Shown here: in pieces, positions 10,769 through 18,436 of the stretch
Layout of the letters: each line of letters starts with the position of its first letter
Position numbering within the stretch: the first letter of the stretch is position 1
Source of the DNA: Platerodrilus igneus
Taxonomy: Eukaryota > Arthropoda > Insecta > Coleoptera > Lycidae
Direction of reading: 5' to 3'
DNA length: 64,000 nucleotides
Assembly (NCBI GenBank): GCA_036346225.1
Contig: JARFIW010001187.1
Location: 620,001-684,000, forward strand
Notes under the pieces: generated by a model
Seen by the model: only the letters and a program-made list of their open reading frames with translations
The model's database searches: none
Told to the model about the DNA's origin: nothing
Translations under genes and position numbers: made by a program

Positions 10769-11645
10769 TCAAATATTTATATACTCGTCGAAATTCTTCC
10801 TATATCGACCATTATCCAAATCAAAATCTTTAACAACAGTTATAAAATTATGTTTTGAGTCACCCCAACACTGTAAACACATTTCTTTAAATTTCGGATA
10901 TATCATGTCACCACTTATATGATCCGAAAAGATATGTCCGAGATTGGTTTCATCCTGTTTCCATAATGCGATTACATTGGCGTTATCTCTGAGTCTATGT
11001 TTTAAGGCACTAGCGTAAGTTTGACATAGATAGAACGAATCTATTGCTTTATGTCGACCGAACGAGAAAAACTGAGTGATTTTACTTTGCTCGTTTGCAG
11101 GTATATCATCGAAAACCATAATTGAATCTTCTTTGGTATCTCCGGGTTCGATCAAATCATCGTAATTTTCAAACTCATGGTAACCAATTTCTTCTTTTAA
11201 TGGTGTAAAACGTTTCTTAACAATTCGTATTTCGGTTGATACAAACTCTTCGAAAATACATAGACATTTTGAAATCTAAGACCGTTCTCGTGCAAGATCA
11301 GAGATATTAAAGCGTTGGTCTTCCCACAACTCGATGGTCCCACGAATATAGCTCGTATGTTAGATGGGAACAAAGGACCATGTTTACCATCCTCTTTGCA
11401 TTAGCAATAGCAAAGTTATCATAATTCTGTATAGGTATTTTAACTTCTGGTATAACATCTCTGGATGCATCGTTGGAATTATGTAATTTCTTCACGTTCT
11501 GCAACCTTTTAACATATCTGCATAACGTTGTTCTAGGTATATTATATTTTTTACTAGCAGCGTAGAAACTCGAGCCATCCAGGATATCCTCTGCTGCTTT
11601 TGTAATAGATTGTTTGGAGCACCACTGATTGCTTGAATGCGACAT
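10769..11645 (-). CDS. psq-type HTH fused to Polinton packaging ATPase (frame-broken)
   Basis: The N-terminal part (from ATG 11645) has a pipsqueak/CENP-B-like helix-turn-helix at residues 8-50 (KQSITKAAEDIL, AASKKYNIPRTTLCRYVK). It is followed by a linker and an FtsK/HerA-type (A32-like) DNA-packaging ATPase: Walker A GPSSCGKTN near 11310-11340, Walker B IMVFDD near 11110, and the SFYLCQTY / WKQDETNLGHIF segments typical of Polinton/adintovirus ATPases. The C-terminus reads RKNFDEYINI and stops at 10769. Two apparent frameshifts (near 11395 at an AAAG run and near 11210) interrupt it. The 5' half lies in the unique loop, so this is the only complete copy. It would power genome packaging into capsids; the fused DNA-binding domain is unusual. 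Confidence 0.8.
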
Positions 11646-11694
11646 CTTTCGAAAAAATGTCTTACTATAACTAAGCTAAACCCAAAACTACTTC

Positions 11695-11702
11695 CTTATA
11701 TA
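11695..11702 (-). promoter_or_regulatory. TATA box of the HTH/ATPase gene
   Basis: TATATAAG on the minus strand, about 50 bp upstream of the ATG at 11645. It lies inside the unique loop just before the palindrome breakpoint at about 11723. Confidence 0.6.
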
Positions 11703-11723
11703 CCAAATTTAATCTCCCTGCTC

Positions 11724-11971
11724 ACGCTAGTGCCTTAAAACATAGACTCAGAGATAACGCCAATGTAATCGCATTATGGAAACAGGATGAAACCAATCTC
11801 GGACATATCTTTTCGGATCATATAAGTGGTGACATGATATATCCGAAATTTAAAGAAATGTGTTTACAGTGTTGGGGTGACTCAAAACATAATTTTATAA
11901 CTGTTGTTAAAGATTTTGATTTGGATAATGGTCGATATAGGAAGAATTTCGACGATTATATAAATATTTGA
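11724..11971 (+). pseudogene. Packaging ATPase, 5'-truncated right-arm copy
   Basis: Starts abruptly within the ATPase (near SALKHRLRDNAN) at the right breakpoint and runs to the stop (NFDDYINI). It lacks HTH, Walker A and Walker B. It joins directly to sequence upstream of the intact copy's promoter, which pins the rearrangement point. One substitution (Glu to Asp) separates it from the left copy. Confidence 0.85.
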
Positions 11972-12011
11972 TATTATTCAAAAAAAGTTAGTTCCCATCC
12001 AAAGTTTCATT

Positions 12012-12353
12012 ATGACGGACGTTAACAATTTTATTGCGAATAAACGCAGTCTTCATCTTATGCAGGATGCTGTACGAAAAAGTTTATAGCGTACAAAAGG
12101 GAGATGCTACATCTCAGCAAAAATTCAAAGAGGTGCACAAACAATTGATCGATCCACTGCAAATAACCGCTTCCCAGTTGCAATCGATCACCGAAAAATC
12201 TCCATACCTACAACAAAGGTTAAAGTCGAAAACATGGACGTACCTATAAAGAAAATTAAGCAACTCGTTCCAGAAGAACCGTTCCATCTTTACTATGCGG
12301 ATGTGTTAGCTAGAGACGAAGACGAAAATATATACAAGTCGGTTATGGAGTAA
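12012..12353 (+). pseudogene. Short gene after ATPase, frame-broken, right arm
   Basis: Mirror of 10392-10730, starting ATG 12012 and ending TAA 12351-12353. The arms differ in the length of the A/G run at the VQKGDATSQQ point, and the longest open piece (12034-12249) is in a different frame from start and end. A single intact gene is plausible if homopolymer errors are corrected. Confidence 0.45.
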
Positions 12354-12560
12354 AGTATAACCGTCAATTGATACGCATAGTTTAGGAAAAGTATGTAGGA
12401 AATTGATTTAGAAAACAGTGACACAACCTAAAATAATAACGTTTATCTAGAGACTAGAGGTCTAACAAGAGTTATAATTATTTTTAAAGTCCTTAGCATT
12501 TTTCTTAAGAAATGTAATGATTTTGTTCATAGAATACATTCCATACCGGTTGCTTCGTGC

Positions 12561-12939
12561 GTGCACACAAATCGGGTGCAATCGGTACATATCCGAATAG
12601 GAGTAGCTCATATAAAAGGACTGTTCGCGTATAAGTTATTATTTGTTGATTGTACGGTTCAAAGAGACAATATAACAAATATGTATAAAGACTTTGGAGA
12701 GGTTATTCGAAGATTTCGCAATGCTCTACGAGTAAAAAGCAGAATGTGGGCAACGCTTTTCGATAGAAGGAGAAAAATGTCTTATGTGTCAGTCATACGA
12801 GGAAGCAATACAGCACTGTGCTGCAGTGTTATCAATGCCCGAGGATCTGGATGATTTTATGGAAATAATCGAAGAGATGGGGTTTATAAAACTGTTGGCA
12901 GATATTCAAATGGAATATATACTAAATTGTAAGTTTTAG
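12561..12939 (+). CDS. Unknown 125-residue Polinton protein, right arm (frameshifted)
   Basis: Mirror of 9808-10185 with an A-run lengthened by one (GAGAAAAATG against GAGAAAATG) near 12775. This breaks the frame after RRRK and gives a false C-terminus at 12854; the true tail continues to the TAG at 12937-12939. A homopolymer indel, so possibly a sequencing error. The likely ATG is 12681. Confidence 0.5.
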
Positions 12940-13210
12940 AATAAAAATTTAACCACCACAACTGTTATCATAAGAAATGAATTATGTGAATTTAGAAATT
13001 ATTTTTGTATATATTAGCTTGTTTATGTTTTAAAATATAAAGCATACATTGGTATTGTTTAATTTTTCAAATGTCCACGTAACTGAAATGGGTATCTAAC
13101 TAATTATGAAAAGAATTATAACAAAGATGTGTATTATTTTTAAAAGGGTGTTATAAACGTTTTACAAAATTATTAATCAGAATTGTTTTATTTAAAACTA
13201 TAACATAATT

Positions 13211-13758
13211 TTATTGACATCTATTAATATCTGTAGTTGAAATACAACAATTTAGAAACGTATAAGAAAACAAAAGTGTGATTAATAGTGTTACAAAATT
13301 TTCAGTCTTCGGGTTAAAATTTAAACATCGCTCGTAAAATGCGTGGGATGGAAACCTGTTGTATTCTTCCATATACTCAACTTGTTTACAAATACTGTTT
13401 TCAAACAATCTTGGGTAGGTTCTTATAAATTCGTATAATATGATCCCAATATCACTATTACTGTATTTGCTTTTAATTACATCATGTGCGAGATTCTGTA
13501 GGACATCATTCCTATTATATCTTCCCATTGCAACATCTAACAGAAACAGATCTATATTAGAGTACCCTTTTCCGTTAGTTCTTTTAAAGTATTAGCATGG
13601 TTGAGAACGATCTGAGATACCCTAAAAGTGCTCTAAAGTTCCTTTGGTAAATATCATATAATTCCCATCAAATGTCAACATCTTCACTAAAGAATTCTTA
13701 TTTAAATAAAACGCAAGTTCTCGAATTTGCATATCTGATTTTGCATGTCAACTTCCAT
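13211..13758 (-). pseudogene. Unknown Polinton gene, broken, right arm
   Basis: Mirror copy of 8989-9537. The 105-residue 3' part (13211-13528) is identical in protein sequence to the left copy; the 5' part starts at ATG 13758 (minus strand) and carries the same two breaks. Confidence 0.45.
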
Positions 13759-14670
13759 AGTGCGTATAATGTGCGGAAGATTTGATATAAACTTCCTAAA
13801 TACGTTGAGGGAGAAAGTATAAGTATAATTTGTCCTTACATTAACCCAATTTAAATCAAATTATAGAATGTGTATTCCCGTATATTAACTAGAATTGTGG
13901 AAAGTGCTTTTATTAAATTAATAGTCAGACGTCATCAACAAACAATGCAAGGCTAATGATCATACATTTCACTAAATTTATTTAGAATATACGTCTTATG
14001 TTGAACTACATTTAAAATAGATTATCGAACCACTTTCTAGGTCACCGTATAGAATTAATATATGTATTATACCTTTTGGTTTAATTATTTGTATGTGGAT
14101 TCACTAATTGAAAATTTTAACAATTCTAGCCACTAATAAATATTTTTGAGTTTAACTCTATTATCGAGCTAAATCTAAATAAAAATGCAAAGGTGTTTTG
14201 CTGATAGGTTTTGAATATTAATACAATATATACAGGTCTTTGTTGGAACTAATTTTAAAAGACGTGATAATTAATTTCAATTCCCCAGGAAAATTCTATA
14301 CTAATTTATAGGTTACACCAGGGGTTTATCTCAAAAGACAGAGCGATACGGTTTAGAAATAGATTAAAGATGAATTATATACAGTGATTGCAAAAGGTTA
14401 TTCTGCAAATCAGTAAGGGGTCATTCGATTTGAAAAAATTCCGAGGATTTGAGAACCTGAGGAAAACACAATAATAATTGAAATCTTACACGATGGTATA
14501 TTAAAAATACTGCTAAGAGTAATTTTGTTTAATAATTCTAAAATGGCGTTGGTGGTTAAATACATACAGGTAAAACCCACTATAAAACAATTATAGACCT
14601 CACTTTTCCAGTCAAGACTTGCATATAACGCCAACTAATATAATAAGGAGCTGCACACGCTCGACCATCG

Positions 14671-14680
14671 GCATAAAAGG
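14671..14680 (+). promoter_or_regulatory. TATA-like box of the 275-residue gene, right arm
   Basis: GCATAAAAGG about 70 bp before the ATG at 14749; transcription would start near 14700 and give a 5' leader of about 50 bases. Confidence 0.5.
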
Positions 14681-14748
14681 CGAGAGCCATGTTCCAGTGC
14701 ATTAGTCGTCAAAGTATCGTCGAGTTTGATTAAAATTATAAATTAAAG

Positions 14749-15576
14749 ATGGATTTTTCTTGTGTTAACGTTACAAGTGATGTGCGAGTACCGCAATTAA
14801 ATATCAACCAACTAGTTGGTAAGTCAACCTATAGGTTAGGCGAATTTCCTTCAAATTATCACCACCATATATTAGAAGTTGGTTTTGATTTATATGGTGG
14901 TCTTCAACCTGCCATCCAAGTTATTTGCTGTAGTGGTATGTGTGCTGATTCTACGATAACATTCTCTTACTTCGATTGGAAGAAATTGTGTACTTTTCAA
15001 GTGGAATTTCAAATTCGCCAATTCTCTCGTGACGTGCTAAACACTCGATTAAATGGTCTGACTACTGGAAACGATGTTGTTGACATACAATTGGATAAAG
15101 ATTTCAAATTGCGGCTGAGCACAGCCTTTAATAGAAGTATATGGTTGTTGAACAATTTTGAAAAAGAGAATTTATATAATATGGAGATTACGAAAGATGG
15201 GAATGTTATTGTGCTACCTGCGTACGAGTGCATCAAGCTATTAAATTTGCGAGAATTGATCTGTTATAAAATGAGCGAGTTAAGGTGTAGAAACTTTCCA
15301 GAATTTTACGAAAAATTTGTTGGTGATATAAAAAAAGTATGTGGAAATACGACGGAGGAAGAAGGGGTTCAAACGTTATTAGAGGGAGAGAGCAGTGCCA
15401 GTATTTCTCTGTCAAATGATTGCAGCAATTTAAATTACTTGACAGTGTTGGAACTTATTAAATGTTTCCCCATTCAGTACTTAAAAGATGCAACTGCAAG
15501 GCAATCGGTTGCGCAAATGTTTAGAGATTTGGATATCTCAGATTCGCCAGACTCTGGTTACCACAGCGGTTTATAG
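14749..15576 (+). CDS. Unknown 275-residue Polinton protein, right arm
   Basis: ATG at 14749 follows a TATA-like box (14671-14680) by about 70 bp, a sensible promoter spacing. The protein starts MDFSCVNVTSDVRVPQ, has no signal peptide or membrane segment, contains a Cys-rich patch (VICCSGMCADS, about residues 58-68), a long mixed alpha/beta middle, and ends in an acidic serine tail (DISDSPDSGYHSGL). It is the longest intact ORF of the element and is kept in both arms, so it is probably a real viral/Polinton structural or accessory gene. I recognise no family. The position next to the PolB-tail segment does not settle the role. Confidence 0.7.
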   Translation: MDFSCVNVTSDVRVPQLNINQLVGKSTYRLGEFPSNYHHHILEVGFDLYGGLQPAIQVICCSGMCADSTITFSYFDWKKLCTFQVEFQIRQFSRDVLNTRLNGLTTGNDVVDIQLDKDFKLRLSTAFNRSIWLLNNFEKENLYNMEITKDGNVIVLPAYECIKLLNLRELICYKMSELRCRNFPEFYEKFVGDIKKVCGNTTEEEGVQTLLEGESSASISLSNDCSNLNYLTVLELIKCFPIQYLKDATARQSVAQMFRDLDISDSPDSGYHSGL

Positions 15577-15732
15577 ATGTTATCAATACATGTATGTATT
15601 CTATTAAAAACATATTTCTTGATAAAGTTTGTTTTTACATATTTGTATCGCCAACATTACCATAAATTATTAATAGACGTATTAAACTATCCTGTTTTTA
15701 TTTTTTAGGTTTAAAGTGGTGTACGCGGAAAT

Positions 15733-15906
15733 AATAAACACAATATACCGCATGTTAACAAAAAGTTGTGGGGGAAATTTAAAGACGAGTTTAACGGTGA
15801 CTTGGTGTTAGAATTTGTAGGTAGTAAGGCTAAGTCCTACTGTATTGTACGCGAGAAGGACACGATTAAAAAGATTAAAGGGATCTCACAAAGTGTAGTT
15901 AAGTAA
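15733..15906 (+). pseudogene. PolB C-terminal tail-like fragment, right arm
   Basis: About 57 residues ending in a stop, with the pattern KLWGKFKDEF, then LVLEFVGSKAKSYCI, then KIKGISQSVVK. This resembles the C-terminal 'GK.KDE..G..I.EFV...K.Y' tail of protein-primed B-family polymerases of Polintons and adintoviruses, and of related mobile elements. The catalytic palm and exonuclease regions are absent, so it is either a remnant after internal deletion or a stand-alone module. The assignment rests on motif memory only. It is placed 157 bp after the 275-residue gene on the same strand. Confidence 0.45.
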
Positions 15907-15951
15907 AACCGCGGGTGCTACAACCTATAACGAGCATATACCTCAAAAGGA

Positions 15952-16426
15952 ATGGACATGCAACTACGTAGCAGTGCGTGGGAGAATAAGAATTTCTCTA
16001 ATAAGAAATTAAAGTCATTGGGAAATGGTCGAAATGTGGAACCTATAAAGGCGATTATTAATTATGGTTTACTGACCGCGTTTGTGCACTCTTCGAGTGT
16101 CTTCGGTAATCTTCGATTGTTTCCAAAAAATATTCAAGCCTGCCATTTAATGTCGTGGTGTAACATCGTCCACGGTTGCTTATACATCCGTCGGCAGCAA
16201 AGTACTTAAACTCTGGGTCTTGCAGTATCGCTTTTACAAGAATAGCTTACAGCAACACAAGGAAAAACAGCACGGTATGTCATTAAGCAGTAAACGTTCA
16301 ACTCAACAGTTGTTAAAGGGTCTTGTACGAAACAACCAACATCTGTGTAAAGCGTGCGAGATGGAGGTGTTAAAGTCTGCATACCCTAGTCCTAATAGTA
16401 CAGCAAGCTACATGGGGCATAAATAA
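15952..16426 (+). pseudogene. Frame-broken unknown ORF pair, right arm
   Basis: Mirror of 6314-6774: an 85-residue stretch (15952-16209) and a 68-residue stretch (16220-16426). The frame relations differ slightly between the arms (for example GAATTTCTC against GAATTCTC), so at least one break is an indel that arose after duplication, or a sequencing error. Function unknown. Confidence 0.25.
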
Positions 16427-16610
16427 ATAAGGTAGTTACTATATTTGAATATATTTTATTGTGTTTCCTTGTACAAACAATTAAGGTAGGTCAGTAAACA
16501 CTATTAAATTGTTGTTATTTGACTTGCATTTAACGTACTTTCCTATTAGCATCGAGCATATCTATTGTATTTCTCAAATCATATACCCGCTAATTAATAA
16601 AAGAAAGGCT

Positions 16611-16714
16611 ACTTTCACTTTACGTAACATAATTGTAAAGCAATTAGTTTGTCCTCTATACTACTTTCACTATACGTCACATAATTGTAAAGCGATTAGT
16701 TTGTTCTTGTCTAT
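16611..16714. repeat. 52-bp tandem repeat x2, right arm
   Basis: ACTTTCACT(T/A)TACGT(A/C)ACATAATTG unit repeated at 16611 and 16663. Counterpart of 6023-6126. Confidence 0.75.
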
Positions 16715-16959
16715 GTATTTTCCAACAATTTAGCATTGTACATGTAATTATGTTAAAACCAGAAAAATTTTAAGTCATGGGTTTTGCGACATTCTGAGAA
16801 AAGCACATTACTGTTTGAAAAATGATTTTAAATACTAAGCACTTATGGCTTATAAAGGACTCGTTTCTAAAATCCTTGCGGTTTTAGATTTCTAGGAAAT
16901 AGTTGGTTAAAGCATATGTCATAGACGAGCAAAACAATTTAAAGTGGTTTGGGAGCTTT

Positions 16960-17660
16960 AAAGTATAACTTTGTAAGGGATGGTCCGATTTCAAATCTGT
17001 TTGCAGATTCAAATTCTGTGTAAAATTTAGACTAACAAGATGTATCGCATGACTAAGAAAATTTATAAGAACACTCAAAAGTCGCTACAGGTAAGAAATC
17101 TTAAAATGGGGTAGCTCTCTGGGGATGGCGCAATCTAAAAATTCCTAAAGATTCGGGTAGCTGAGAAAATTCTAATATTGATTGATACCAAACAAGGTAG
17201 GTTTATCTCGAAAGATGCATTGGCTAGACAAAGAAAAGTATTTGTTAGTTTTGCTTATAAAGCAAAGAGTAAAATTTAGAAGATCAGGACTTTAAAGGGG
17301 TATAACTTTGCAGGGCGTGGTCCGATTTCAAATCAGTTTGCAGATTCAGATTCTGCATAAAATTCTAAGCTAACAAGATGTATCGCGTGACTAAAAAAGT
17401 TTATAAGAACGCTCAAAAGTCGCTACAGGTAAGAAATCTTAAAATGAGGGTAGCTCCTTGGGGTGATGCAATCAGAAAATTCCTAGAGATTCGGGTAGCT
17501 GAGAAAATTCTAATATTGATTGATACCAAACAAGATAGGTTTATCTCGAAAGATGCGTTGGCTAGACAAAGAAAAGTATTTGGTTTAGATGTGGGAGCAA
17601 ATGAGGATGCTCATTTATCTCGAAAGATGAAAAATTAAGATATATTTATCTCGAAAGATG
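16960..17660. repeat. Subterminal tandem duplication with TTTATCTCGAAAGATG motifs, right arm
   Basis: A block starting near AAGTATAACTTTG (about 16961) repeats from about 17299, including the ATGTATCGC start and the CGCTACAGGTAAGAAATC segment. Perfect 16-bp motif copies are at 17202-17217, 17540-17555, 17614-17629 and 17645-17660. The AAGTCGCTACAG/GTAAGAAATC junction in each copy also resembles a splice donor. Confidence 0.75.
17378..17638 (+). CDS. Unknown basic protein in TIR region, right arm copy
   Basis: Mirror copy of 5100-5363, 86 residues, differing by a homopolymer-type frame change in the middle (VAPWGDAIRKF against VAPLGVMQSEKF). A second, more decayed tandem copy starts at 17040. 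The same doubts about coding status apply. Confidence 0.3.
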   Translation: MYRVTKKVYKNAQKSLQVRNLKMRVAPWGDAIRKFLEIRVAEKILILIDTKQDRFISKDALARQRKVFGLDVGANEDAHLSRKMKN

Positions 17661-17677
17661 AAAAATGGTTAGTCGAA

Positions 17678-17834
17678 GAAAACTATTTCCTCCAGATGTG
17701 TGAGGAAATGTGGGATTCTGGAGGAAATGTTACTCCACCACATTTCCTCCTTATGGGGATTTACATGTAAATTTGGGAGGAAATGTGGGATTCTGGAGGA
17801 AATGTGGGGGCGGGATCCTTGATTATACTCTACT
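17678..17834. repeat. Polinton right terminus with CACATTTCCTCC iterons
   Basis: Reverse-complement counterpart of 4904-5060, ending CCTTGATTATACTCTACT. It contains the same alternating GGAGGAAATGTGG iterons. Confidence 0.8.
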
Positions 17835-17840
17835 GGCCTA
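17835..17840. repeat. Polinton target-site duplication, right copy
   Basis: GGCCTA directly after the terminal GATTATACTCTACT. Removing the element plus one copy rejoins gag in frame. Confidence 0.93.
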
Positions 17841-18324
17841 TAATGATAAATTATTTGAGGAAATTAGGAAGCGTACCCAAGGTCTAGACGAAACGATAGG
17901 ATCCTATTTGGCGGTAATGCTAGGCTATTTTAAACGGTTGACTTGTCAAGTACCTGAGGAGACTAAATTGAAAATTATATTGGGGAACTTAGCACCATAC
18001 TATCAAACCCAATTGGCATTAGTAGATATCCGGTCGATTGTTGAATTACGGAATTTAGGGAAGAAGTTAGAAGCAAAAAAGGATGCTGTTGAAAATTATT
18101 CTGCTCCATCCAGACGGACTAGTGTGTTGGAACCTGATTTAGCGTACATAGGGCCAGGGGATGTTGACATTGATATTGCTAGTTGTTCGGTTACCCCCGC
18201 TGCGCCGGTAGCAGAGGTTAAATCTAGGGATCACAACCTAATAGTATGTTTCCGTTGTAACAAGCCTGGACATAAGGCGATTGGTTGCTTAGAAAAAAGG
18301 GGATATTTTGTTATAAATGTTTAG
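17836..18324 (+). CDS. gag: gypsy-1 Gag, C-terminal part with CCHC knuckle
   Basis: Resumes in the same reading frame as 4116-4903 after the TSD. It continues the capsid-domain helix bundle (LFEEIRKRTQGLDETIGSYL, with ILGNLAPYY) and ends with a nucleocapsid zinc knuckle CFRCNKPGHKAIGC (C-X2-C-X4-H-X4-C) around 18250-18290. The frame closes at 18324. A further Cys-rich stretch (CYKC...CRNC) follows in the -1 frame after an A6 run, and the pol frame lies one more step over. Either programmed shifting joins gag and pol or the A-run length is wrong. Confidence 0.9.
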   Translation, partial: AYNDKLFEEIRKRTQGLDETIGSYLAVMLGYFKRLTCQVPEETKLKIILGNLAPYYQTQLALVDIRSIVELRNLGKKLEAKKDAVENYSAPSRRTSVLEPDLAYIGPGDVDIDIASCSVTPAAPVAEVKSRDHNLIVCFRCNKPGHKAIGCLEKRGYFVINV

Positions 18325-18436
18325 AACCCAATGTTACGGTTATAACCTGTAGAAACTGTTCGTTTCAGGGAAACGCCCCGCGGCGCACTTAGGGTATCGG
18401 GATAAGTGTGTCGCCGGAAAACCCCCGATTGATAAA

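Larger units (their letters stand above)
4904..17834. mobile_element. Palindromic Polinton/Maverick-type element (snap-back derivative)
   Basis: A 12,931-bp insertion with 5'-AG and CT-3' ends and 6-bp TSDs. Left arm 4904-about 11016 and right arm about 11724-17834 are near-perfect reverse complements over about 6.11 kb, separated by a unique loop of about 707 bp. The left arm plus loop hold one complete (frame-broken) HTH/packaging-ATPase gene; the right arm begins mid-ATPase. The TSD length, termini, packaging ATPase and a PolB-tail-like segment all point to a Polinton/adintovirus. Integrase, full DNA polymerase, protease and capsid genes are not seen, so it would be non-autonomous. The arms differ by few substitutions plus homopolymer indels, so the duplication is recent. 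Confidence 0.85.

Noticed and set aside
14410..14634. 74-codon minus-strand ORF upstream of the 275-residue gene (mirrored near 8109-8330)
   Set aside because: Needs a TTG start, overlaps the promoter region and is hydrophobic AT-rich translation.
4904..17834. Whole palindrome as a long-read hairpin artefact
   Set aside because: An artefact would mirror flanking DNA as well; here the symmetry stops exactly at element ends with a TSD, the flanks are different gypsy halves, the loop is unique, and the arms carry some substitutions. Read-level confirmation is still advisable.
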